From JADCRZ01 sp965200945 (GTDB taxonomy: Bacteria; Bacteroidota; Bacteroidia; Chitinophagales; Chitinophagaceae): a stretch of 64,000 nt of DNA. The translations under genes were made by a program, and so were the position numbers. Shown here in pieces: positions 17,215 through 27,175 of the stretch; position 1 is the stretch's first letter, and each line of letters starts with the position of its first letter. The notes beneath the pieces are model-generated. The model was not told the origin of the DNA and ran no database searches. It saw only the letters and a program-made list of their open reading frames with translations. The stretch spans positions 5,208,001-5,272,000 of the forward strand of contig OZ241749.1 in NCBI GenBank assembly GCA_965200945.1, in the 5' to 3' direction.

Positions 17215-17982
17215 TTACGACGCTGTAATCACTTTCACGCCGGTCTTCTCGATCTTGCTCACCGTTTCAGCGCTCACATTTTCATCGGTGATGATATAAT
17301 CGACCTGGTCGAGGTTGCAGATCTTGCCCAGCCCGCGCCGGTCGAACTTGGAGCTGTCGGCCAGCACCACCACCGTTTGTGCCAGGCCGATCATTTTCTG
17401 GTTCAGGCTCGTCTCCACGATGTTCGTGATGGTCAGTCCGTGCTCCAGGTCGATGCCGTCCACGCCCAGGAAAAGCACGCCGCAATACAGCTCTTCCAGG
17501 ATCTTTTCGGCGAACGAGCCTGCCGTGGAGGAAGAACTGTGGTGAACGAGTCCGCCCAGCTGCAGCACTTCCACGTTGGGCCGGTTGCTCAGCTCCAGGG
17601 CCACTTTCAGGGCCGGCGTGATCACGATGATCCTTTTCTCGGTGTGAAGCTGCCGGGCCACTTCGAACACCGTGGTGCCCGATGCGATGATGATAGAGTC
17701 GTTCTGGCCGATCAGCTGCAGGGCCGCTTTGGCGATCTTTTTTTTCTCGTCCGACCGGATAAACTCTTTCTCGTTGATCGGCCGCTCGATGGCGTACGGG
17801 TTGTCGATGGAACCGCCGCCGCGGGTACGGAAAAGCAGTTTTTTTTCTTCCAGCAGTTTCAGATCCTTCCGGATGGTTACACCGCTCACCTGCATTTCAT
17901 CCATCAGCTGCGGAATGCTGACCTTTCCTTTTTCACTCAGTTTCCTGAGTATGAACTGATGTCTGTCGGTGATCGTTTTCAT
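17215..17982 (-). CDS. DeoR/GlpR-family transcriptional regulator
   Basis: A 255-residue sugar regulator. Residues 1-60 form the DeoR winged helix (KVSIPQLMDEMQVSGVTIRKDL); residues 75-235 form the sensor domain, which binds a phosphorylated sugar, with IIIASGTTVFEVA and LADSSKFDRRGLG. It is transcribed away from the SusC-to-phosphatase run and probably controls it; such regulators are released by a phosphorylated intermediate, and the run encodes two FGGY kinases that could make one. The Met at 17982 was chosen because the helix-turn-helix begins right after it. Confidence 0.88.
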   Translation of the reverse strand: MKTITDRHQFILRKLSEKGKVSIPQLMDEMQVSGVTIRKDLKLLEEKKLLFRTRGGGSIDNPYAIERPINEKEFIRSDEKKKIAKAALQLIGQNDSIIIASGTTVFEVARQLHTEKRIIVITPALKVALELSNRPNVEVLQLGGLVHHSSSSTAGSFAEKILEELYCGVLFLGVDGIDLEHGLTITNIVETSLNQKMIGLAQTVVVLADSSKFDRRGLGKICNLDQVDYIITDENVSAETVSKIEKTGVKVITAS

Positions 17983-18378
17983 GCACGCAGTTTTGTTTGG
18001 CAAATTTGTCGCAATTTCCGGGGTTGGCAATACTTAAAAGAAGTTTAAGGGAGAACGCATTGAAAAAGGGTAAACAGACAGGTTGGTGCTTAAAAAGCTT
18101 GTTTTTTATTTCATTTTGTTTAATAATGTTAAATTATATTACATTTGGTCCGCTCAGGTGATAAAACAGATCGGCTTTGTTACCTGTTTTTGATCCTGAC
18201 AACAACGTTTGCTCTTTCCGGGAACCCATTCGGTAATGATTTGTTTACATGGCGGTAACAATTTGTTTACATACGGAACGGTTATTTGCAGAATATCGAT
18301 CCGTTTTTTAGTCATTTGAAACCAAACAAATACAGATCGATGGTACTGGTAAGTTAGAAATACAAAAACTAAGCTGTT
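17983..18378. promoter_or_regulatory. Divergent control region between the regulator and susC-like gene
   Basis: About 396 A+T-rich bases. It holds the paired direct repeats at 18239-18272 and a GGTTATTTGC stretch near 18280-18289 that resembles the Bacteroidota -7 element, preceded by a TTTG. No gene was seen. Confidence 0.5.
18239..18272 (+). promoter_or_regulatory. Paired direct repeats, likely operator
   Basis: ATTTGTTTACAT occurs exactly twice, at 18239-18250 and 18261-18272, 22 bases apart start to start (two helical turns). The repeats lie just upstream of the susC-like gene and beside the divergent DeoR-type regulator, so they are its likely binding site. TTTG of the second copy may also serve as the -33 element. 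Confidence 0.55.
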
Positions 18379-21300
18379 ATGAAAATGATCAACTGCTCTG
18401 CCGGCCGGCGGCACAGCAAGGCCGGCAGGCCGGCCAGCCACTGGCTCTTTTGCCTGCTCGCGCTCTTCTCCTTCTTCTCTGCCTCCGCACAAACAAAAAC
18501 CATCACCGGAAAGATCACCGACGACAAAGGCCAGGCCCTCCAGGGCATCAGCGTCGGACTGAAAATTTCAGGAGGAGGGACCGTCAGCGGTGAAAAAGGC
18601 ACTTATTCCCTCAATGTTCCCTCTTCCACCGATGCCCTGCTTTTTTCAAGTGTGGGCTATGTGCCGAAAGAAGTACCGCTTCGTGGCAGCACCACGCTCA
18701 ATGTGGCGCTGGAACGTGATGTGGCCGGACTGAACACCGTAGTGGTGGTCGGCTACGGCACCCAGAAAAAGGGCAATCTGACCGGCTCGGTTTCCGTGAT
18801 CAGCAACGACCAGATCGAAAGACGGCCCAACGTATCCACTTCCAACGCCCTGCAGGGGCTTGCCCCCGGGGTAACGGTGACTTCGCAGACCGGCTCGCCG
18901 GGTGGCGATGCCGGGCACATCAGCATCCGCGGGATGAACTCCTTCGGCGGTTCCAGCAACAACCCGCTGGTGATCATCGACGGCGTGGCCGGATCGATCG
19001 ATGACATCGATGCCAACCTCATCGAATCCATCTCCGTTTTGAAAGATGCCGCTTCCTCCGCCATCTACGGATCAAGGGCAGCCAACGGGGTGATCCTGAT
19101 CACGACCAAAAGGGCCAAGGAAAAAATGATGGTGAACTACAAGGGCTATGTCGGAAAACAGACCGCGACGGCAATCCCGAAAGTCACCGACGGACTTACC
19201 TACATGAAGGTGTTCAACGACGCCAGCATGAACGACAACGGCATCAAGATCTACAGCGACCAGAACATCGAAGACTTCCGCAAAAAATCTGCTGCAGACC
19301 CCTCCAACTACGACTGGCAGGATGCGATCCTGCAGGGCAGCGGTCTTACCAACAGCCATTTCATCTCCCTGGCTGCCAACAGCGGCATCGTAAGGGCGAC
19401 GCCTTCCTTAAGCTATGTAGAGCAGGAAGGCATCATCAAAAATACCAGCGCACGGCGCTACATCTTCCGCAACAACCTCGACATCACGCCCAGCAGCAAG
19501 TTCAACATCCGGTTCGACGTTGCTGTGACCAACAAAGACCGCCGGCAGATCGCCGATGAGCCCACCATCTGGAACTACCTGGGAAGGATGCCTACCAACA
19601 TCCCCATCCGCAACAGCGGCAAATGGTCCGACGGATGGGTGAAGATCAACCCGGTCGGTTATATCGCGGATGGCGGCAACCGCAAAACGAACAACCTCGA
19701 ATTCTATGGCAACCTGAGCCTCAACTACAAACCCACCAACTGGTTATCGCTCACCGCCATGATGGCGCCGCGCTACCTCACCCGCAATTCACATGCGTTC
19801 ACCAAGAGTGTGATGACCTATTACGAAGACGGCTCGGAAGCCGGCGCCGGCAACACGTTCACCGACCTCACCGAATCTGCTTCGCGCTATTTTTACGGCA
19901 CCTACCAGTTTCAGACCACGGCACAGAAAGGCTTCAACGGCCATAACTTCACCGTAATGGCCGGCACGTCGCGGGAGACCTACGATGAGAAAGTGCTCTC
20001 CGGTTACAGACGCGATTTTGTGTACAACACCTACGAACAGCTCGGTGCCGGGGCCGACAACGCCACGAAAGACAACAACGGTGCGGAATACCAGTGGTTG
20101 CTGGTTTCGGCTTTCGGCCGCTTCAACTACGATTACAAAGGCAAATACCTGTTTGAAGCCAATATGCGGTACGACGGTACCTCGCGCTTCATCGGCGACA
20201 ACCAGTGGGCCGCTTTCCCGTCTTTTTCTGCCGGCTGGCTCCTCTCGCAGGAAGCCTTCATGGACAATATCAAGCCGGTCGTGAAACTGCTGAAGATAAG
20301 AGGTTCGTGGGGCAAGCTGGGCAACCAGAACATCGGCTCCTCTTACTACCCTTTCGCCGAATCCTTGTCGCTCGGAAGCGTTTCTTTCAACGGAAACGTG
20401 TACCAGTCGATCACCCAGAACACCCTTTCCAACCCGAAACTGCGCTGGGAAGAAACCACGATGAAAGGCATCGGGCTGGATGCGAACCTGTTCAACAAAA
20501 TCTCCTTCACCGCCGACCTGTACGATAAAAGAACGGATGGCATCCTGCTCAAGCTGAACACTTCCCAGTTAACAGGGTTGGGTTCTCCCTATCAGAATGC
20601 GGCCGTGGTCAGCAACAAAGGCTGGGAGGTCTCCGCGCGCTACGATGACAAATGGGGCGACTTCAGCCTGGGACTGGGCGTAAACCTCTCTGATATCAAG
20701 AACAAGATCGTGGATGAGAAAGGCCAGACCTCCGGCGACCTGCTGCGTCAGCAACAGGGCTATGCCATCAACTCCATATATGGCTATGTAGCCAACGGCC
20801 TTTATCAGTCGGCCGCGGAAATTGCCGCCGGACCGGTACAGATCGGTACCCTGAAGCCGGGCGATGTGCGGTACAGGGATATCGCCGGCGCTGTGGATGC
20901 ACAGGGCAAAGTGATCCCGGACGGAAAGATCACCGACGCCGACAAAGTGATCATCGGCAGCACCATCCCGCGCTATACCTACGGCGCCACGCTCGACCTC
21001 GGCTGGAAAGGCCTGCGTTTGAGCGCGCTGATTCAAGGCGTTGGCAAGGCCGACGGCTACCTGAACTCGCACTATGTGATCCCGGCCGTGAACTCGAGCT
21101 CCATCAAACCCTGGCAGCTCGACTACTGGCGCGAAGACAACAAAGGCGCAGCCCTTCCGCGGGTGTCGCTCACTTCCACCAACAACACGCAGAACTCCAC
21201 CCTCTGGATGCGCAGCGCCGCCTACCTGCGTGTGAAGAATGTGCAGCTGGGGTATGATATTCCGAAAGCGCTCATCAGCCGCGTCGGATTGAAAAATGCC

Positions 21301-21468
21301 TATGTGTACGTGAACGGACAAAACCTGCTGACCAAAACCCATTTTTACCAGGGGTACGACCCGGAGATCAACTACGATGCAGCTTCTACCGACGGCGTAG
21401 CCCTCGGTGGAGGGAATTATTATCCGCAGGTAAAAGTAGTCACTGCAGGTGTTGACATTAAATTCTGA
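18379..21468 (+). CDS. SusC/RagA-family TonB-dependent outer-membrane transporter
   Basis: A 1029-residue TonB-dependent porin. After the signal peptide (ends ASAQT, near residue 38) comes a carboxypeptidase-regulatory-like domain (TITGKITDDKGQALQGISV, about 41-120), the VVVGYGTQ linker and plug (about 130-250, with GSRAANGVILITTK), then the 22-strand barrel. It imports oligosaccharides or other ligands with the SusD-type lipoprotein encoded 4 bases downstream. It is the first gene of the ten-gene run. No STN domain is present, so control through an anti-sigma relay is not expected. Confidence 0.95.
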   Translation: MKMINCSAGRRHSKAGRPASHWLFCLLALFSFFSASAQTKTITGKITDDKGQALQGISVGLKISGGGTVSGEKGTYSLNVPSSTDALLFSSVGYVPKEVPLRGSTTLNVALERDVAGLNTVVVVGYGTQKKGNLTGSVSVISNDQIERRPNVSTSNALQGLAPGVTVTSQTGSPGGDAGHISIRGMNSFGGSSNNPLVIIDGVAGSIDDIDANLIESISVLKDAASSAIYGSRAANGVILITTKRAKEKMMVNYKGYVGKQTATAIPKVTDGLTYMKVFNDASMNDNGIKIYSDQNIEDFRKKSAADPSNYDWQDAILQGSGLTNSHFISLAANSGIVRATPSLSYVEQEGIIKNTSARRYIFRNNLDITPSSKFNIRFDVAVTNKDRRQIADEPTIWNYLGRMPTNIPIRNSGKWSDGWVKINPVGYIADGGNRKTNNLEFYGNLSLNYKPTNWLSLTAMMAPRYLTRNSHAFTKSVMTYYEDGSEAGAGNTFTDLTESASRYFYGTYQFQTTAQKGFNGHNFTVMAGTSRETYDEKVLSGYRRDFVYNTYEQLGAGADNATKDNNGAEYQWLLVSAFGRFNYDYKGKYLFEANMRYDGTSRFIGDNQWAAFPSFSAGWLLSQEAFMDNIKPVVKLLKIRGSWGKLGNQNIGSSYYPFAESLSLGSVSFNGNVYQSITQNTLSNPKLRWEETTMKGIGLDANLFNKISFTADLYDKRTDGILLKLNTSQLTGLGSPYQNAAVVSNKGWEVSARYDDKWGDFSLGLGVNLSDIKNKIVDEKGQTSGDLLRQQQGYAINSIYGYVANGLYQSAAEIAAGPVQIGTLKPGDVRYRDIAGAVDAQGKVIPDGKITDADKVIIGSTIPRYTYGATLDLGWKGLRLSALIQGVGKADGYLNSHYVIPAVNSSSIKPWQLDYWREDNKGAALPRVSLTSTNNTQNSTLWMRSAAYLRVKNVQLGYDIPKALISRVGLKNAYVYVNGQNLLTKTHFYQGYDPEINYDAASTDGVALGGGNYYPQVKVVTAGVDIKF

Positions 21469-21472
21469 TAAA

Positions 21473-23239
21473 ATGAAAACGTTCAATAAAATTTTCCATG
21501 CCGCCGCGATCCTCCTGGGAGGAGCGCTGGCCTTCTCTTCATGCAAGATCGACCGTTCCTCGCTGAATGGCCCGGCCACCGGTTCCTTTCCCGCCAACGC
21601 GAAAGAAGCGGAGATGGGATTGTACGGCGCCTATCAGTCGAACACACAGCTCGATGCGTCCAGCACGCCCATATGGCATGTGATGGACAATATCACCGAC
21701 ATCGGCTATGCAAGACCTGGAACCAACTACACCTCGCCGATCACCAGCGCCATCACCACCGACAATGCGCTCACCAACAAACCCTGGCAGGTCCATTACC
21801 GCACCATCGCCCGCTGTCACAGCGTGCTCGACAACCTCGAAAAGCTGAAAGGCACCATGACCGATGCGGCCTACAAACAGCTGGATGCGGAACTGCGTTT
21901 CCTGCGCGCCTATTGCTATTCGCAGCTCGTTGAACTGTTCGGCAACGTTCCCCTCCTCAAATCAGCGGTCGATCTTACCAATGCCAACGTGCCGAGAACG
22001 GCCAGGGCCGATGTGGAGAAGTTCATCGTGGATGAACTTACGGCCATCGCCGACAACCTGCCCGTATCGCAGGCTACGTACGGCAACGCAAGGGGGTCGC
22101 GTATTGCGGCCTACATGCTGAAAGCCCGGGTAACGCTCAATGCAAAACAGTACGCCGCAGCGGCCGAAGCGGCCAACAAAGCACTTACGCTTGCCAACGG
22201 TGTGAACGATCTCACGCCCTTCAACAGCTCGGTCGGCTTCGTCGGAAAAGACCATACGGCGGGCGAGCCCGACATCGCCAACATCTTCGGGCATGCCGGA
22301 TTTAAAACCAGCAAAGAGTGGATCTGGATCGCGGAATACAACCTCACCGTCCCCGGCAATACCCATAACCAGCAGTACTATTCCGGTTCCCGCCTGGGCA
22401 AAGGCGTTTGTTACTGGGGCCCGACGCAGGACCTCATCAATACCTTCCAGGCAAAGGACGGACTGCCCATCACCGAGTCGCCGCTGTACGATGCCACCAA
22501 GCCTTTCGAGAACCGCGATCCCCGGCTGGATATGTATTGTGTGCGCCCGCACGCCCGCTACCTGGGCTACCAGTTTGAGCCCAACACCTCCTTTGCAACG
22601 GTGAAGAACTACTGGCCGGTGCTCACCGGACAAGCCACGGCGGCTTCCAATGTGGCCAATGCCGATGCTACCAATGCCTTCCGCTCGTTCAGCGGCTATC
22701 TCTGGCGCAAACCGGTCGATATCGCCGATTTCAACTCCACTTCGGTGAGCGGCGTGTCTGACCTCGATGTGGGCATCTTCCGCTTTGCAGAGCTCCTGCT
22801 GATCTATGCCGAGGCCAAAATCGAAGCCAACGACCTCGACGCCAGCGTGTACACGGCGATCAACCGCGTACGCAACCGCGCCCTGATGCCCAACCTGCCC
22901 ACCGGCCTCACCCAGGCACAGCTGCGCAAGGCCCTGCGCTACGAACGCAAGGTAGAGCTGGCCAACGATGGCGTACGGTGGAACGACCTGCGCCGCTGGG
23001 GCATCGCCACTACGGTCATGAACGGTTTAATCTACCTGAACCGCGATGCGAAAGCCTGGACGAAGACCGTGCTCACCGGTTTCGACGACAGCTACACCCC
23101 GCTCTATAACCGCACCGAAGCCATCAGGTATTTTACCACCCAGGAAGTGGTGTACAAACAGAACAAAGATGAATACTGGCCGGTTCCGAAATCGGAAATG
23201 GATGCAAACAACAAGCTGGTGCAGAATCCGGGTTACTGA
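21473..23239 (+). CDS. SusD/RagB-family nutrient-binding lipoprotein
   Basis: A 588-residue surface lipoprotein. The lipobox ends in Cys24 (LAFSSCKID). The N-terminal TPR-like helices (LRFLRAYCYSQLVELFGNVPL) and C-terminal RYERKVELANDGVRWNDLRRWG motif are typical SusD features. It caps the SusC channel and delivers ligand. The start at 21473 is 4 bases after the susC stop; a longer frame overlaps the upstream gene. Confidence 0.95.
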   Translation: MKTFNKIFHAAAILLGGALAFSSCKIDRSSLNGPATGSFPANAKEAEMGLYGAYQSNTQLDASSTPIWHVMDNITDIGYARPGTNYTSPITSAITTDNALTNKPWQVHYRTIARCHSVLDNLEKLKGTMTDAAYKQLDAELRFLRAYCYSQLVELFGNVPLLKSAVDLTNANVPRTARADVEKFIVDELTAIADNLPVSQATYGNARGSRIAAYMLKARVTLNAKQYAAAAEAANKALTLANGVNDLTPFNSSVGFVGKDHTAGEPDIANIFGHAGFKTSKEWIWIAEYNLTVPGNTHNQQYYSGSRLGKGVCYWGPTQDLINTFQAKDGLPITESPLYDATKPFENRDPRLDMYCVRPHARYLGYQFEPNTSFATVKNYWPVLTGQATAASNVANADATNAFRSFSGYLWRKPVDIADFNSTSVSGVSDLDVGIFRFAELLLIYAEAKIEANDLDASVYTAINRVRNRALMPNLPTGLTQAQLRKALRYERKVELANDGVRWNDLRRWGIATTVMNGLIYLNRDAKAWTKTVLTGFDDSYTPLYNRTEAIRYFTTQEVVYKQNKDEYWPVPKSEMDANNKLVQNPGY

Positions 23240-23266
23240 TAAACAACGATCGCGTAAATTGAATCG

Positions 23267-24532
23267 ATGAACAGATTGCTTGGCCCCGAACGGAGACGCT
23301 GGTTTATAGTTGCCATTATTTTTGTGGCGATCGTATTCAACTACGTCGACCGGCAGATCGTGTCGATCCTGAAACCGGTGCTCAAAGGAGAGTTCAGTCT
23401 GGACGACCGGGGCTATGCCATGATCCTGAATATCTTTACCATCTGCTATGCCCTGATGTATCCGGTGACAGGCTGGATGGTAGACCGGTTCGGGGCGAAG
23501 GTGGTCATGTTCTTTGGCATCATCACCTGGTCGCTGGCCTGCCTGGGGGGCGGACTGGCGCGCTCGGTAAGGCAGTTTGGATTTTTCCGCGGACTGCTTG
23601 GCGCTGCGGAGCCCACCAATTTCCCGGCGCAGTTGAAAGTCGTTACCGTGTGGTTTCCGGGCAAGCTGCGGGCAACGGCAAACAGCTTGTGCGTGGCCGG
23701 CAGTTCGGTGGGCGCGATCATCGCACCCCCGCTGATCGCCTGGCTGGCGCTCACCTATAGATGGCAGGCTGCTTTCATAGCCATGGGCATCATCGGCGTA
23801 TTCATCGCAGTAGCATGGAAACTGGTCTACCGCGATCCGCCCGCCCGCATTTTAAAGGAATCAACGGCAACAACCTCCGTGGATGCCGAACAAGCCTTCC
23901 AATGGAAGCAGCTCTGGGGCACCCGCACGCTGTGGGGCGTGCTGCTGATCCGCTTTATCAGCGACCCGGTCTGGTATTTCTGCCTGTTCTGGCTGCCGGG
24001 ATATTTACAGGAGCAGTCGGGCCTCACGCTTGCGCAGGTCGGCATGTTCGGGTGGATCCCCTTCTTGTTTGCCGACCTGGGCGCCATTGGAACGTCTGCC
24101 TTGTCGGACAAGCTGGTCAGCGCCGGGCGTGCACCCCTGAGAGCCAGGAAGCTGATGCTGACGGGCGTGGCCGTGTTCAGTCCGCTCTGTGTGCTTACGC
24201 CTTACCTGGGCAGCGCAGGGGCTACGCTGGCGGTGTTCAGCCTGGTTTCGGTGTCCTGCCTCAGCTGGCTGTTTACGATCAGCGTGGTGGTGGCGGAAGC
24301 TTTTCCCGTAAAGAATGTGGCCAGCGTGCTGGGCATCGCCGGCGGATTCGGCGCTTTGGGAGCGGTGCTTTTTAATTATTTTGTCGGGCAGTTCATCGGC
24401 ACGCTGGGCGCGGAGAAAATTTTTATGGTGATGGCGTTCCTGCATCCGCTGGCCGTGCTGATCTTGTGGACGATGACCCGGCGCGAAACACCTCAACCTA
24501 TGCATTCAATCAAACTTGCAAATACCATCTAG
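23267..24532 (+). CDS. MFS transporter, anion:cation symporter (hexuronate-like) type
   Basis: A 421-residue inner-membrane carrier with about 12 hydrophobic segments. VFNYVDRQIVSILKP at the start of the first helix and GWMVDRFGAK in the loop after helix 2 are typical of the ExuT/GudP/sugar-acid branch of the major facilitator superfamily. FFRGLLGAAEPTNFPA matches the substrate-path helix 4. It probably imports a sugar acid released from the SusC/SusD ligand; this substrate class is inferred from family resemblance. It ends in TAG immediately followed by the next ATG. Confidence 0.85.
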   Translation: MNRLLGPERRRWFIVAIIFVAIVFNYVDRQIVSILKPVLKGEFSLDDRGYAMILNIFTICYALMYPVTGWMVDRFGAKVVMFFGIITWSLACLGGGLARSVRQFGFFRGLLGAAEPTNFPAQLKVVTVWFPGKLRATANSLCVAGSSVGAIIAPPLIAWLALTYRWQAAFIAMGIIGVFIAVAWKLVYRDPPARILKESTATTSVDAEQAFQWKQLWGTRTLWGVLLIRFISDPVWYFCLFWLPGYLQEQSGLTLAQVGMFGWIPFLFADLGAIGTSALSDKLVSAGRAPLRARKLMLTGVAVFSPLCVLTPYLGSAGATLAVFSLVSVSCLSWLFTISVVVAEAFPVKNVASVLGIAGGFGALGAVLFNYFVGQFIGTLGAEKIFMVMAFLHPLAVLILWTMTRRETPQPMHSIKLANTI

Positions 24533-25942
24533 ATGAAACAAGATAAGATACAAACGATTGCCGAGCCGGCCAGACAGACGCCGGTGCGCAAAGAGACCGA
24601 TGTGCTGGTGATCGGCGGAGGCCCGTCGGGCATCATGGCCGCCCTCGCAGCAGCAGAAGACGGACTGAACGTGATGCTGGTCGACAGCCGCAGCTTTGTC
24701 GGCGGCAACATGACCATCGGGTTGCCGATACTCGGGTTCCTCGGACAAAAAGGAAACCAGATCATCAAGGGGCTTCCCCAGCAGCTGATCAACCGCCTGA
24801 AAGCCGTGCAGGCATCGAGCGAGCACCGTCCCTGCCCGCTCCACATGAGCCTGACGCTGGTGGAGCCGGAAGCGGTGAAGACCGTGGCGCTGCAGATGCT
24901 GGTGGAAAGCAAGGTGGATGTGCTGTTCTACACCTTCTGCGCCGGCGTGGTGATGGAAGACGACGAGCTGAAAGGCGTGATCATCGAAAGCAAGGCCGGC
25001 CGCGAAGCGATCCTGGCAAAAACGATCATCGACTGCAGCGGCGATGCCGATATCGCTTTCCGCGCAGGCGTTCCCTGCGAGTACGGCAACGAAGACGGCG
25101 GCGTGCAGCCACCCACCCTGATGTTCTGTCTGGGCGGTGTGGATACCGAGAAGTTACGGACAAGCGTAGCCGAAGAATCCCGCACCTATCTTACGGATTT
25201 TATCCCTGCCGAATATTTCGGGCAGAACAACCAGTTCGTGCTCGTAGGCATGCGCAACCAGATCAAAAAAGCGCAGGATGCCGGTCTGCGCCTCGCCACC
25301 GAGCGCACCATCCTGATCACCGGTCTGCGCAAGGGGGAGGTGTGGGTGAATATGACCCGCGTGAACGGCGTGAACGGAACCGACCCCGGCAGCCTGACCC
25401 ACGGCGAGATCGACGGCAGGAACCAGATACACGACATTCAGAGATACCTCATTGAGTACGTGCCGGGTTTTGAGGATGCTTACTTCCTGAAAACCGCGCC
25501 CTTCCTGGGCATCCGGGAAACAAGGCGCATCCGGGGCCAGTACACCATGACCCGCGACGACATCATGACGTGCCGGCATTTCGAAGATGCGATCGCGGTG
25601 GCCAGCTATCCGCTCGACATCCACCATCCGCAGGGCGGCGGCTGTACGCTGGAATGGTGCGGCGACTGTTACGACATCCCGTACCGTTCCCTCATCCCGC
25701 AGGGAGTAAAGAACCTGATCGTGGCCGGCCGCTGCATTTCCACCACGCATGAGGCCATGTCGGCCATCCGCGTGATGGCGCCCTGCATGGCCATGGGTGA
25801 AGCCGCCGGCCGTGCGGCGAAGATGGCCATCCGCGAAGGCGTGCAGCCTGCGGAGATCGATGTGAAAAAACTGCAGGAAGAACTGCTGGAAAAAGGCGCG
25901 TACCTGCGCATCGGGGAAGAAGAGCTGGAACCGCAGCATTGA
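24533..25942 (+). CDS. FAD-dependent oxidoreductase (FAD_oxidored family)
   Basis: A 469-residue flavoprotein. The Rossmann motif DVLVIGGGPSGIMAA (GGGPSG at 28-33) is followed by Asp51 at the end of the second strand for the FAD ribose, and by IIDCSGDADIAFRAG in the middle. RNLIVAGRCISTTHEAMSAI-like segments near the C-terminus bind the flavin. Its start abuts the stop of the transporter gene with no gap. The substrate is unknown; in this family many members are annotated only as FAD-dependent. No signal peptide is seen, so it acts in the cytoplasm, probably on the imported compound. Confidence 0.85.
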   Translation: MKQDKIQTIAEPARQTPVRKETDVLVIGGGPSGIMAALAAAEDGLNVMLVDSRSFVGGNMTIGLPILGFLGQKGNQIIKGLPQQLINRLKAVQASSEHRPCPLHMSLTLVEPEAVKTVALQMLVESKVDVLFYTFCAGVVMEDDELKGVIIESKAGREAILAKTIIDCSGDADIAFRAGVPCEYGNEDGGVQPPTLMFCLGGVDTEKLRTSVAEESRTYLTDFIPAEYFGQNNQFVLVGMRNQIKKAQDAGLRLATERTILITGLRKGEVWVNMTRVNGVNGTDPGSLTHGEIDGRNQIHDIQRYLIEYVPGFEDAYFLKTAPFLGIRETRRIRGQYTMTRDDIMTCRHFEDAIAVASYPLDIHHPQGGGCTLEWCGDCYDIPYRSLIPQGVKNLIVAGRCISTTHEAMSAIRVMAPCMAMGEAAGRAAKMAIREGVQPAEIDVKKLQEELLEKGAYLRIGEEELEPQH

Positions 25943-26040
25943 ATTCCACCTGGTTTATAGCGGGCTGCCAGCTCCGGAGAAAAGCAGTCTGGCAGCTTAT
26001 TTCAGACAGGCAAACAGTATTGCCCGGTAAACAATCTCAT

Positions 26041-27150
26041 ATGAAAAAACAAGTTATTCTTCCCGCACTCATGCTGATGCTGTCAGTGTATACCGTACAT
26101 GCGCAAACGCCGTATCAGAAGCCGCAGCTCGAGCAGAAAGCATCGTGGTCGCTCATTATGGTGCCCGACCTCCAGAACTACGCGAAATGGGGCAGGAACC
26201 AGCCCATCGCAGACCTGATGATGGCCTGGATCGTGGACAACATCGACACGCTCAACATCAGGATGGTGATGGGCATGGGCGACCTGGTAGAGAACGATGA
26301 AAAGGTGACCAACGACTACGACGGCGACCAGACGACGATCAGCCAGTGGCAGACGATCTCGAAAGCATTCGGAAAGCTGGACGGCAAAGTGCCCTACATC
26401 GCCGCCACCGGCAACCACGATTACGCCATCGACCCGAAAGGCGGCAGGAGCTCCCATTACAGCGAGTTCTTCACCACCGGCCGCAATTATTTGAACCAGA
26501 AGATCCTGGTGCAGAACACCCGCAACGAACAGGGCCATCCTGCCCTGGATAACGCAGCCTACGAGATCAAGGGACTGAACGGCAAGGATTATCTCTTCAT
26601 GACGGTGGAAGACGCGCCGCGCGATACGGTGATCAGCTGGGCCAAAAAAGTGGCTGCCCTGGAGCAGTACAAGAACCACCGGGTGGTACTGTCGACGCAT
26701 GAGTTCCTGAACGCTAAAGACCAGCATACCAATGCGGAGATCACCTGGCTCTACTGGGAGCCTTACAACATCAACAACGAAATTCAGAAGTCGGGCCGCA
26801 TCAAGATACCGTATGCAAACAACGGCCAGCAGATATGGGAGAAGCTGGTGCAGCCCGCCAGTAACATCGAGCTGGTGCTTTGCGGCCATGTTTCGGGCGA
26901 AGGTTACCGGGTAGACAAGAACAAGGCCGGCAAGCCCGTGCACCAGATCCTGTTCGATGCGCAGGAAATGGGCGGCGGACAGCGCAACGGGAACGGGGGA
27001 GACGGCTGGCTGCGCATCCTCGAGTTCTACCCCGATGGTAAAACGGTGAAGGTGAAAACCTTTTCCCCCCTGTTTGCTGCCTCTCCTACCACCTGGCAGT
27101 TTGCGTGGAAGAAAGATGCACGGAACGAATACAAGATCAGCTTCGAATAA
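26041..27150 (+). CDS. Exported calcineurin-like metallophosphoesterase
   Basis: A 369-residue protein with a signal peptide (residues 1-22, ending VHAQ). The two-metal site is visible: Asp43-x-Gln45 (VPDLQ in place of the common D-x-H), MGDLVEND (Asp81, Asn85), GNHD (Asn125, His126), STHEFL and GHVSG. It hydrolyses phosphate esters in the periplasm, and may remove phosphate from a decorated substrate before import. ATG at 26041 was chosen as it starts the signal peptide. Confidence 0.85.
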   Translation: MKKQVILPALMLMLSVYTVHAQTPYQKPQLEQKASWSLIMVPDLQNYAKWGRNQPIADLMMAWIVDNIDTLNIRMVMGMGDLVENDEKVTNDYDGDQTTISQWQTISKAFGKLDGKVPYIAATGNHDYAIDPKGGRSSHYSEFFTTGRNYLNQKILVQNTRNEQGHPALDNAAYEIKGLNGKDYLFMTVEDAPRDTVISWAKKVAALEQYKNHRVVLSTHEFLNAKDQHTNAEITWLYWEPYNINNEIQKSGRIKIPYANNGQQIWEKLVQPASNIELVLCGHVSGEGYRVDKNKAGKPVHQILFDAQEMGGGQRNGNGGDGWLRILEFYPDGKTVKVKTFSPLFAASPTTWQFAWKKDARNEYKISFE

Positions 27151-27175
27151 CCGGTCCGCCCCAAAATTGCTCTAT

